Source: Paracoccaceae bacterium (GTDB lineage Bacteria; Pseudomonadota; Alphaproteobacteria; Rhodobacterales; Rhodobacteraceae). From it: a stretch of DNA of 64,000 bases. Position 1 is the first letter of the stretch. Each line of letters starts with the position of its first letter. The notes below the pieces were generated by a model, which worked only from the letters and a program-made list of their open reading frames with translations, had not been told where the DNA came from and did no database searches. The stretch spans positions 209,990-273,989 of the forward strand of contig JAIXPH010000048.1 in the NCBI GenBank assembly GCA_027486345.1, written 5' to 3'. Position numbers and translations under genes: made by a program. This document shows positions 35,784-43,282 of this stretch, piece after piece.

Positions 35784-36626
35784 TTAGCGGGCTGGGCCGA
35801 AAGCGCCCGGCCCGCGCAGCCTGGCGTGGCGGTTGACGTCCTTGTAGAGCAGATAGCGGAACCGTCCCGGCCCGGCGGCATAGCAGGCTTGCGGGCAATA
35901 GGCGCGCAGCCACATGAAATCGCCGGCCTCCACCTCGACCCAGTCGGTGTTCAGCTTATAGACGGCCTTGCCCTCCAGCACGAAAAGCCCGTGCTCCATG
36001 ACATGGGTTTCCTCAAACGGGATCACGCCGCCGGGTTGGAAGGTGACGATGTTGACGTGCATGTCGTGGCGCAGGTCAGTGGGATCGACAAAGCGCGTGG
36101 TGGCCCAGACGCCATTGGTATCCGGCATGGCGATGGGGCTGAGGGTCTTTTCGTTGGTCACGAAAGCCGTAGGACGTGCGATGCCGGGGGCGGGTTCGTA
36201 GATCTTGCGCACCCAGTGGAACCGCGCGGGTTCGCGCCCTTCGGCAAGGAAGGTCCATTTCGCCCCGGCGGGGATATAGGCATATCCCCCGGACTCCAGA
36301 TCATATCCCTGCCCGTCGATGGTCAGCGTCGCCTCGCCATGGGTGATGAACAGGACATGTTCAGCGCCCTCTTCGGCATCGGGCGCGTCAGAGCCGCCGC
36401 CGGGGGCCACCTCCATCACATATTGCGAGAAGGTTTCGGAAAACCCGCTCATCGGGCGGGCGATCAGCCAGAGCTTGGTTTTCTCCCACCCCGGCAGATA
36501 GCTGGTGACGATGTCGGAAAACACGCCCTTGGGCAGGAAGGCGTAGCTGTTGGTGAACACAGCCCGTCCCGTCATCAGTTGCGTTTGCGGCGGCAGGCCC
36601 CCGCGCGGGGCGTAATAGTCGGTCAC
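35784..36626 (-). CDS. allE: (S)-ureidoglycine aminohydrolase
   Basis: This 280-residue bicupin releases ammonia from ureidoglycine to give (S)-ureidoglycolate, between allantoate hydrolysis and AllA. The two cupin halves lie at about residues 60-125 and 180-260; the second holds the metal-binding set HVMEHGLFVLEGKAVYKL. Other family segments are MTGRAVFTNSYAFLPKGVFSD and WLRAYCPQACYAAGPGRFRYL. Its ATG overlaps the stop of the puuE fusion gene by 4 bp (ATGA), so both are translated from one transcript. Confidence 0.93.
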   Translation of the reverse strand: MTDYYAPRGGLPPQTQLMTGRAVFTNSYAFLPKGVFSDIVTSYLPGWEKTKLWLIARPMSGFSETFSQYVMEVAPGGGSDAPDAEEGAEHVLFITHGEATLTIDGQGYDLESGGYAYIPAGAKWTFLAEGREPARFHWVRKIYEPAPGIARPTAFVTNEKTLSPIAMPDTNGVWATTRFVDPTDLRHDMHVNIVTFQPGGVIPFEETHVMEHGLFVLEGKAVYKLNTDWVEVEAGDFMWLRAYCPQACYAAGPGRFRYLLYKDVNRHARLRGPGAFGPAR

Positions 36627-38038
36627 GGCAGGATATCCTTTAGCCGGAGTTCGGCGATGCGTTCCACCTGTCGGCAGGCGGTGGCGAATTCGGTGTCGGT
36701 GTCATTGGCGATCCGCGCATGGAAGGCGCGCAGGATGCTGTCCTTGGTGTTGTCACGGACCGCGATGATGAAGGGAAAGCCGTGCTTGGCAACGTATTCG
36801 GTGTTCAGCCGCTCAAACGTGGCACGTTCGTCATCGGTCAGCGCGTCCAAGGCGGCGCTGGCCTGTTCGGCGGTGGATTCGGGCGTCAGCCGCTTGGCCG
36901 CCGCAAGTTTCCCGGCAAGGTCGGGGTGGGCGCGCAAAACCGCCAGCCGTTCGGCAGGGGCGGCGCTGCGGAACAGGCGGGCGAGGGCATTGTGCAGGCC
37001 AATGGCCGAGTCATGGGCGGGGCCAAGCTCCAGCGCCCAAGCCCGTTCCGCGATCCATGCGGAATGTTCAAAGATGCCGCCGAAGCGTTCGACAAACCGC
37101 GCCAGTGTCATCTGGCTGGGCCGTTCGATGCGCTGATGCGGATGCGCCTTGGCCCAATGGTCGGCAATGTCGATCCGGCGCGGGAACCAGACACCCTCAT
37201 GGCTTGCCGCGTAGTCGAGGAATTTCTTCAGCCCCGCAAACTTGCCCGGCCGTCCGATCAGGCGGTTGTGCAACCCGATGGAGAACATCTTGGCCCGCCC
37301 CGCCTGCCCTTCGGCATAAAGTGTGTCGAAGCTGTCCTTGAGGTAGGAAAAGAACTGCTCGCCCGTGATATATCCCGGTGCTGTGGCAAAGCGCATGTCG
37401 TTGGCTTCCAGCGTGTAGGGGATCACCAACTGGTCATGGTCCCCAACCTCCATCCAATAGGGCAGGTCGTCGTCATAGGTGTCAGATATCCACGCCAGAC
37501 GCTGCGTTTCGGCGGTCAGGCGGACGGTGTTCATCGAACAGCGGCCCGTGTACCAGCCCTGCGGCGGTTCCCCGACCACTTCGGTGTGCAGGCGGAAGGA
37601 TTCGGCGATCTGGCGGGCTTCTTCTTCTGCAGGCATATCGCGGTGATCGACCCATTTCAGACCGTGGGAGGCAATCTCCCACCCCGCGGCCTTCATCGCG
37701 GCCACCTGTTCGGGGTTGCGGGCAAGGGCGGAGGTCACGCCGTAGATGGTGACGGGAATCCCCATGTCCGTGAACAGGCGGTGCAGCCGCCAGAACCCGG
37801 CCCGCGCGCCATAGTCATAGATCGATTCCATGTTCCAATGGCGCATCCCCGGCCAAGGGGCGGCCCCGGCGATGTCAGACAGAAACGCCTCGGATTGGGC
37901 ATCGCCATGCAGCAGGTTGTTTTCCCCGCCCTCTTCGTAGTTCAGCACGACCGAGACGGCGATCTTTGCCCCACCCGGCCAAGCGGCGTCAGGCGCATTC
38001 GGCCCGTGGCCCCGGAAATCGCGCGGATAGCGGTTCAC
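36623..38038 (-). CDS. puuE: Bifunctional allantoinase (PuuE) / OHCU decarboxylase (UraD) fusion
   Basis: The 471-residue protein joins two purine-pathway enzymes. Residues 1-300 are the metal-independent, polysaccharide-deacetylase-type allantoinase (NRYPRDFRGHG, VVLNYEEGGENNLLHGDAQSE, WEIASHGLKWVDHRDM, LHNRLIGRPGK). Residues about 310-471 are OHCU decarboxylase, which forms (S)-allantoin (ARFVERFGGIFEHSAWIAE, LRAHPDLAGKL, TEYVAKHGFPFIIAVR). The best start is GTG at 38038, with AAGGGGA upstream, giving the family's usual N-terminus; the longer frame to 38206 has no match. It sits before allE and is divergent from uraH. Confidence 0.92.
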   Translation of the reverse strand: MNRYPRDFRGHGPNAPDAAWPGGAKIAVSVVLNYEEGGENNLLHGDAQSEAFLSDIAGAAPWPGMRHWNMESIYDYGARAGFWRLHRLFTDMGIPVTIYGVTSALARNPEQVAAMKAAGWEIASHGLKWVDHRDMPAEEEARQIAESFRLHTEVVGEPPQGWYTGRCSMNTVRLTAETQRLAWISDTYDDDLPYWMEVGDHDQLVIPYTLEANDMRFATAPGYITGEQFFSYLKDSFDTLYAEGQAGRAKMFSIGLHNRLIGRPGKFAGLKKFLDYAASHEGVWFPRRIDIADHWAKAHPHQRIERPSQMTLARFVERFGGIFEHSAWIAERAWALELGPAHDSAIGLHNALARLFRSAAPAERLAVLRAHPDLAGKLAAAKRLTPESTAEQASAALDALTDDERATFERLNTEYVAKHGFPFIIAVRDNTKDSILRAFHARIANDTDTEFATACRQVERIAELRLKDILP

Positions 38039-38187
38039 TGCTTCGTCCCCTTGCCTGTTGTCTGCGCAGCTTAGGCCCGCATTGCGGCGGGGTTTATCAA
38101 AAAATGCCGAAAGGTGCTGTTCGCCATCGCGGGACTGTCGCTTAGCCCCCGGATCGTGCCTATTCTGGTGGCAAAACGGAGGGTTCG

Positions 38188-38541
38188 ATGGGAAAGCTGA
38201 CGACACATGTGCTGGACACCGCGCGCGGCAAGCCTGCGGCGGGGGTGAAAATCTGGCTCTACCGGGTGACTGGCAACTCGCACAAGAAAATCGCCGAGGT
38301 GGTCACCAATGACGATGGCCGCGTCGATGGGCCGATCCTTGAGGGCAAAGCCTTTACCGAAGGGGGGTATGAGCTGGTGTTTCACGCAGGCGACTATCTG
38401 CGCGCCACGGGTCAGGCTGGCGAAGGGGAGTTGTTTCTCGATCAAATCCCGATCCGTTTTGGTGTGCCGGATGCGGGGCAGCATTACCATGTGCCGCTGT
38501 TGATTTCGCCCTTCGCCTATTCCACCTATCGCGGCAGCTGA
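38188..38541 (+). CDS. uraH: 5-hydroxyisourate hydrolase (transthyretin-like)
   Basis: This 117-residue enzyme hydrolyses 5-hydroxyisourate, the product of urate oxidation, to OHCU. It starts GKLTTHVLDTARGKPA and ends with the diagnostic YRGS tetrapeptide that separates HIU hydrolases from transthyretins; the active-site His/Arg/His set is in THVLD, PIRFG and QHYHVPLL. GGAGGG lies six bases before the ATG. Substrate flows PuuD to UraH to the UraD domain of the divergent fusion gene. Confidence 0.95.
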   Translation: MGKLTTHVLDTARGKPAAGVKIWLYRVTGNSHKKIAEVVTNDDGRVDGPILEGKAFTEGGYELVFHAGDYLRATGQAGEGELFLDQIPIRFGVPDAGQHYHVPLLISPFAYSTYRGS

Positions 38542-39236
38542 CGCCTGCGCCCGCCCGCGCCGACCGCCAGCCGGATCAGACGGCGGCGGTCGCCCTTGGC
38601 GGCGGCATCGACAAGGCCCCAGAGCAGGCCCACCGATTTCAGATGCGCCGTCAGGCCGGAATGGGTGTGGCCCGGAAAGATCAGGTGATCCACCCCGTCC
38701 CGCTGCGGAAAGTTCAGCGCGTGAATGGCGTCATCCTGCAACCCGTGGCACAGGATCACCCAGCCCTTGGGCAAGGGTGGCACGGGCCGCGTCTTTGGCT
38801 TGATCCGGTCGGTCCAGTCGCGCCAGCGTTTTTCCTGCGGGTCGTCGATGCGGTGTTGCGGCGAAAACGCCAGCGTTGCATCGGCGTTCAGGATCTCTCC
38901 CGCCACCAGCGCGGCAAATGCCCCCATCGATTTGCCCACCGTCACGATGCGGTTTATCGGCTGGCGCGCGCGCAGGGTGGTCAGCGATTGGTGCAGCACC
39001 TCAACAAAGCCCGGCGCATGGGTCCATGTGCGTTCGGCATCGGTGACAAACAGCGCAGGCCGCCCGCCCGCCGTGGCAGAGCCTGCGAATTCAGGCGAAG
39101 GCGCGCGGCTGGCGTCATGGCCGATGCTGGCAAAGGCGATAACCAGAGTATCGCCGGGTCCGGGCAGGTGGTCCACGGCATGGGGGCCAAACTCGGCCAG
39201 ACGTTCAAAGGATTTTACAGCCCCGGCGCTGTCCAT
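38526..39236 (-). CDS. Alpha/beta-hydrolase-like protein
   Basis: This 236-residue predicted cytoplasmic hydrolase has a nucleophile elbow VGKSMGAFAAL (GxSxGA), an oxyanion-side strand LVIAFASIGHDAS, and a late His in FPGHTHSG that could complete a triad. Its substrate is unknown. I use the ATG at 39236; the next upstream ATG at 39263 lies deeper in the phosphoesterase gene. It overlaps that gene by 22 bp and converges on uraH with a 16-bp overlap. With the phosphoesterase and lipid-kinase-like gene it forms a coupled trio unrelated in appearance to purine breakdown. Confidence 0.7.
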   Translation of the reverse strand: MDSAGAVKSFERLAEFGPHAVDHLPGPGDTLVIAFASIGHDASRAPSPEFAGSATAGGRPALFVTDAERTWTHAPGFVEVLHQSLTTLRARQPINRIVTVGKSMGAFAALVAGEILNADATLAFSPQHRIDDPQEKRWRDWTDRIKPKTRPVPPLPKGWVILCHGLQDDAIHALNFPQRDGVDHLIFPGHTHSGLTAHLKSVGLLWGLVDAAAKGDRRRLIRLAVGAGGRRRQLPR

Positions 39237-40000
39237 CGACCGCCCTCCTGCCGCAGGGTCCACTCGGCATCGGCGCGAAAGCTCTTGTCGGGTTGCGCGC
39301 GGATATGGGTCAGGGTCACGGCAGAGTCGCCAAGGTCCAGCATGGTAAAGGCATTGCCATCGCTGCGGGTCCGGGTTGAAACACAGGTGCCTGCCTGCAC
39401 CGACAGCACATCGGGCGCAAGGCTTAGAGGGGCGGCGTAAGTAAAATGCAGGTGACCGGAGAGGACAATCTCGACCCCCATCGCGGCGAAAGCAGCAGCA
39501 GCCTCGGTCGCGCCGGACAAGGAGCGCGGCTCTCCGGGCGGGCCTTCGACCGGGTGGTGCATGGCGACGATGCGGCGGCGGTCCGGGGCGGCGTCAAAGG
39601 TGCGGCGCAGGCGATCCAGTTGCGCGGGGGTGATGCGGCCATCCTTCCACACCAAGGGGTTGGCCGTATTCACCCCGACGATCCGCACGGTTCCGGCATC
39701 CACTATCGGCTCAAGCTCGGGCAAGATGGCATGATATCGATACCACGGGCGGAACAGGCGCAGGGCAAGATTGCCCAAGGGCGTGTCATGATTGCCAGGA
39801 ATGGCCAGCACGGGCGCGGGCAAGGCTGCGATAAACCGCGCGGCGGCGGCAAATTGCGCAGGCCGCGCGCGTTGGGTCAGATCGCCCGACAGCACCACGA
39901 CATCGGGACGCGCGCCCGCCACCCATGCGCAGAGCGGTTGCAACAGCGCGGGATCTTCGGTGCCGAAATGCGGGTCGGACAGGTGGATGATCCGGGTCAC
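39215..40000 (-). CDS. Calcineurin-like metallophosphoesterase
   Basis: This 261-residue two-metal phosphoesterase shows the complete motif series LSDPHFG, LSGDLTQ, IPGNHDTP, AMHHPV and LSGHLHFTY. It resembles the CpdA/3',5'-cyclic-nucleotide phosphodiesterase-like branch, but could act on phospholipid head groups; its neighbour is a diacylglycerol-kinase-like protein. Its ATG overlaps the stop of that upstream gene (ATGA), so they are coupled. Confidence 0.9.
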   Translation of the reverse strand: MTRIIHLSDPHFGTEDPALLQPLCAWVAGARPDVVVLSGDLTQRARPAQFAAAARFIAALPAPVLAIPGNHDTPLGNLALRLFRPWYRYHAILPELEPIVDAGTVRIVGVNTANPLVWKDGRITPAQLDRLRRTFDAAPDRRRIVAMHHPVEGPPGEPRSLSGATEAAAAFAAMGVEIVLSGHLHFTYAAPLSLAPDVLSVQAGTCVSTRTRSDGNAFTMLDLGDSAVTLTHIRAQPDKSFRADAEWTLRQEGGRWTAPGL

Positions 40001-40911
40001 GAGGCGACCTTCTCCGCGGGCAGGATGATCGACAGTGCATCGGGCCGGATGTCGAACAGAAGGGGCGCCAGCATCCGCCGTTTCTCGCCATCAAAGGCGA
40101 CGTTCGGGCGGCGCTTGGTGGTGCGCACCTGCATCTGACGGGTATAGAGCACCTCGACATCCTCACCGGGGATCACCCGGCCCAGCGCCAGATGCAGCGC
40201 CAGTTTCAACAGATGCCAGCGCGTGCCACCCAGCGCGATGAACACGGCGAAACGGTCATCCGAGATCGCCTCTGCCCCGGTCAGGCCAAAGCGCTGCAAC
40301 TGATAGGCAGAGCGTGCGACAAAGATCAGTGGAGAGCGCAGGTTGCGGGTCTGCCCCTCCACCGTCACGATCACACGCCGCGCGGCCTGATAGCGCAGCA
40401 GCGTCAAGAGCACCGTCCAATAGGCCAGCAGGCGCGAACGGCCCCAGCGGGCGTAAGACGCCTCGCGCGCTTGCAGGATGCGGGGGTAAATCCCGAGACT
40501 GGCGTTGTTGAGAAACAGTTGCCCATTCACCGTGCCGACCGAAATGCGCCGCACCTGCCCGGTCATGATGGCCTGCGCCGCGGCTTCTGGGTCTTCGGGC
40601 AGGCCGAGGCCGCGGGCAAAGAAGTTGAAGGTCCCCAGCGGCAGCACGCCCAGCGCGACCTGCGTGCCCAGCAGCGCATGCGCCACCCCCGTCACCGTGC
40701 CATCGCCCCCGGCGGCGACGATGGTGCCAAAGCCTTCGGCCACCAGACCCGCGACCGTGGCATCCAGATCATCACCTGCCCGCCAGTGCCGCAGGGTGGC
40801 ACGGGGGCCAAACACCGCCATGGCACGGGCGATGGCATCGGCATCGCGGCTGTTACGGCCCGATTTCGGGTTGGCAAGGACACAGATCGCGGCGGGGTCC
40901 AGTTCGGTCAT
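39997..40911 (-). CDS. Diacylglycerol kinase / sphingosine kinase family protein
   Basis: This 304-residue lipid-kinase-family protein has the ATP-binding PKSGRNSR segment, IVAAGGDGTVTGVAHAL (GGDGT motif) and LPLGTFNFFARGLGLP in place of the usual GTxNDFA. The C-terminal lid includes NNASLGIYPRILQ. It likely phosphorylates a lipid at the membrane face; the exact substrate is open. It is the first of three overlapping minus-strand genes and lies 10 bp behind the LysR gene. Confidence 0.87.
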   Translation of the reverse strand: MTELDPAAICVLANPKSGRNSRDADAIARAMAVFGPRATLRHWRAGDDLDATVAGLVAEGFGTIVAAGGDGTVTGVAHALLGTQVALGVLPLGTFNFFARGLGLPEDPEAAAQAIMTGQVRRISVGTVNGQLFLNNASLGIYPRILQAREASYARWGRSRLLAYWTVLLTLLRYQAARRVIVTVEGQTRNLRSPLIFVARSAYQLQRFGLTGAEAISDDRFAVFIALGGTRWHLLKLALHLALGRVIPGEDVEVLYTRQMQVRTTKRRPNVAFDGEKRRMLAPLLFDIRPDALSIILPAEKVAS

Positions 40912-40921
40912 GCTGTTCGGG

Positions 40922-41860
40922 TCACGCCGGTTCCGGCAGGATCAACCCGGCCATCCGCGCGGCCATATCTGCGCGGATGCGGGCGGTGATGAAATCGGTG
41001 AACAGCCGCACCTTGGGGTCCTTCAACCGCCGATGCTGCGACAGGGCCGAGAGCTGCGCCGGAAGCGGCGGTGTGGCAGTGGCCACGGGCACCAGGGCCC
41101 CGGATTTCAGATGCTCGGCCACCTCGAACACCGGCTTCAGCACGATCCCCCGCCCGTCCAGCGCCCAGCCGGTCAGCACATCGCCGTCGTCGGTCTCAAA
41201 CGGGCCGGTGATCTCGAACCGGCGCGGGCCTTCGGGGGTTTGCAGGGTCCATTGGAATTCCTTTGCGCCCGGAAAACGCAGGTTCAGGCAATCATGCCGA
41301 TCACTGACCAGAGCCGCCCCGTCCGCTGGATTGCCCCGCCGCGCGATATAGGCCGGGGCGGCACAGAGCAGCCGCGTGCAATCGGCGATCAGCCGGACCT
41401 TCAGTGTGGAATCCTCAAGGATGCCAAGGTGAAAGGCGACATCCAAGCCTTCGGCGGTCACGTCGATGGACCGGTCCGACAGGCGCAGGCGCAGGTCGAT
41501 CTGGGGATACAAATCCTTGAACGCCGGAACATGCGGCGCGATGAACCGCCGCCCGATACCAAGGGGGGCTGCGATGAACAGCGACCCGCGCGGGTTTTGC
41601 GTGACATCCATCACCGCCGCCTCGGCCTCGTCGATCGCGTCCAGCACCTTGCGCGCGCCGTCATAGAAGATGCGTCCATTCTCGGTGGGTTGCAGGCTGC
41701 GGGTGGTGCGGTTGAACAGCCGAACCCCCAGATGCTTTTCCAGTTCCGAGATCCGCGCCGAAGCCACGGCGGGAGAGCAGCGCTGATCCCGCGCCGCCGC
41801 ACTCATGCTGCCCAATTCATGGACACGCACGAACATTCTGAGGTTGTTCACATAGGACAT
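40922..41860 (-). CDS. LysR family transcriptional regulator
   Basis: This 312-residue regulator has an N-terminal winged helix (MSYVNNLRMFVRVHELGSMS, recognition region CSPAVASARISELEKHLGVRLF) and a LysR substrate domain (GSLFIAAPLGIGRRFIAPHV, DVAFHLGILEDSTLKVRL). It is divergent from the urate hydroxylase gene across 114 bp, so purine degradation is its most likely target, perhaps with urate or an intermediate as signal. The longer open frame upstream belongs to the shadow of puuD. Confidence 0.92.
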   Translation of the reverse strand: MSYVNNLRMFVRVHELGSMSAAARDQRCSPAVASARISELEKHLGVRLFNRTTRSLQPTENGRIFYDGARKVLDAIDEAEAAVMDVTQNPRGSLFIAAPLGIGRRFIAPHVPAFKDLYPQIDLRLRLSDRSIDVTAEGLDVAFHLGILEDSTLKVRLIADCTRLLCAAPAYIARRGNPADGAALVSDRHDCLNLRFPGAKEFQWTLQTPEGPRRFEITGPFETDDGDVLTGWALDGRGIVLKPVFEVAEHLKSGALVPVATATPPLPAQLSALSQHRRLKDPKVRLFTDFITARIRADMAARMAGLILPEPA

Positions 41861-41974
41861 GCGGGCAAAGTCCGATCTTCTGGCCAGATTTGAAAGTGAT
41901 CCGACATTTGAAGGATTAACAGGGGAATGTCCGCCGGTATAGCCTTTGCCGCACAGGCAAGAGGGAACCGCGCG

Positions 41975-43216
41975 ATGTATGACTGGGCAGTTTTGGGCGA
42001 ATGGATCGAACTCGCGGCGCGGTGGACGCATGTGATCACCGCCATCGCGTGGATCGGGTCCTCCTTCTACTTCATCGCGCTGGACCTTGGCTTGCGCAAA
42101 TCCCCCGACCTGCCGCCGGGGGCCCATGGCGAGGAATGGCAGGTCCATGGCGGCGGATTCTACCACATCCAGAAATATCTGGTGGCCCCCGAACGCCTGC
42201 CCGAGCATCTGATCTGGTTCAAATGGGAAAGCTACGCGACATGGCTGTCGGGCTTTGCCATGCTGGTCTTGGTCTATTACCTCGGCTCTGATCTTTACCT
42301 GATCGACCCGCAGGTGATGGAATTGCAAACATGGCAGGCCATCGCCATCTCCTTGGCGTCGCTGGCCTTTGGCTGGCTGGCCTATACCACGATCTGCCGG
42401 GTCTTCGTGAACGCCAACCAGACGCTGGTGATGGTGGCGCTGTTCGTGGTGCTGGTGGCGATGGCTTGGGGCTATACGCAGGTGTTTTCGGGCCGCGCCG
42501 CGCTGATCCATCTGGGGGCTTTCACGGCCACGATCATGAGCGCGAATGTCTTCATGGTCATCATCCCCAACCAGAAGATCGTGGTGGCGGATCTGAAGGC
42601 TGGCCGCACGCCGGACCCGAAATACGGCAAGATCGCCAAGCAGCGCAGCACGCATAACAACTATCTGACGCTGCCGGTGCTGTTCCTGATGCTGTCGAAC
42701 CATTACCCGCTGGTCTTTGCCACGCAATACAACTGGATCATCGCCAGCCTTGTGTTTCTGATGGGCGTCACGATCCGTCACTGGTTCAACACCCGCCACG
42801 CGAAAAAGGGCAATCCGCATTGGACATGGGGCGTCACGGCGATCCTGTTCCTGATCATCGCGTGGCTCTCCACCGCGCCGATGCGCCACGTATCGGATGC
42901 CGAGGATGCCGCGCTGTCGCCCGCCGCCTTGGTCTATGCCTCCGCCCCCGGTTTTGACGATGTCGTCAGCATCGTGCAGGGCCGCTGTTCCATGTGCCAC
43001 GCGGCGGAACCGTCGTGGGAAGGGATGTATTGGCCGCCCAAGAACGTGGTTCTGGAGACCCCCGCCCAAATCGCGCATGAGGCGCGACGGATCGCGATGC
43101 AAGCAGGCTATAGCCACGCCATGCCGCCGGGGAACCTGACCTACATCGAACCGACGGAACGCGCCGCCATCGTGGAATGGTTCCGTGCCGCAGGAACCGG
43201 GGGCGTCGAGGGATAA
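41975..43216 (+). CDS. puuD: Membrane urate hydroxylase with C-terminal cytochrome c domain (PuuD type)
   Basis: This 413-residue membrane protein oxidises urate to 5-hydroxyisourate and passes electrons to the respiratory chain instead of oxygen. The N-terminal part has about eight helices (VITAIAWIGSSFYFIALDLGL, HGGGFYHIQKYLVAPE, KWESYATWLSGFAML, STHNNYLTLPVLFLMLSNHYP). After residue 320 comes a cytochrome c-like domain with the haem site CSMCH and a distal Met in AMPPGNLTYI. AAGAGGGA precedes the ATG at 41975. It is divergent from the LysR regulator and ends at a strong terminator. Confidence 0.93.
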   Translation: MYDWAVLGEWIELAARWTHVITAIAWIGSSFYFIALDLGLRKSPDLPPGAHGEEWQVHGGGFYHIQKYLVAPERLPEHLIWFKWESYATWLSGFAMLVLVYYLGSDLYLIDPQVMELQTWQAIAISLASLAFGWLAYTTICRVFVNANQTLVMVALFVVLVAMAWGYTQVFSGRAALIHLGAFTATIMSANVFMVIIPNQKIVVADLKAGRTPDPKYGKIAKQRSTHNNYLTLPVLFLMLSNHYPLVFATQYNWIIASLVFLMGVTIRHWFNTRHAKKGNPHWTWGVTAILFLIIAWLSTAPMRHVSDAEDAALSPAALVYASAPGFDDVVSIVQGRCSMCHAAEPSWEGMYWPPKNVVLETPAQIAHEARRIAMQAGYSHAMPPGNLTYIEPTERAAIVEWFRAAGTGGVEG

Positions 43217-43232
43217 AGCCACGACCATTGCA

Positions 43233-43260
43233 AAAGGGGCGCGGTGATCCGCGCCCCTTT
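43233..43260. terminator. Strong hairpin terminator shared by puuD and the convergent repeat-protein gene
   Basis: A perfect 12-bp stem, AAAGGGGCGCGG with CCGCGCCCCTTT, encloses a TGAT loop. The A/T ends give a short U-run in both directions. It starts 16 bp behind the puuD stop and 22 bp behind the end of the convergent gene at 43283. Confidence 0.9.
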
Positions 43261-43282
43261 GTCATGCGCTCAACCGTCCGCG

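Noticed and set aside
41927..41974. Upstream ATG extension of puuD
   Set aside because: The family starts at MYDWAVLGEW, and the good ribosome site lies before the ATG at 41975.
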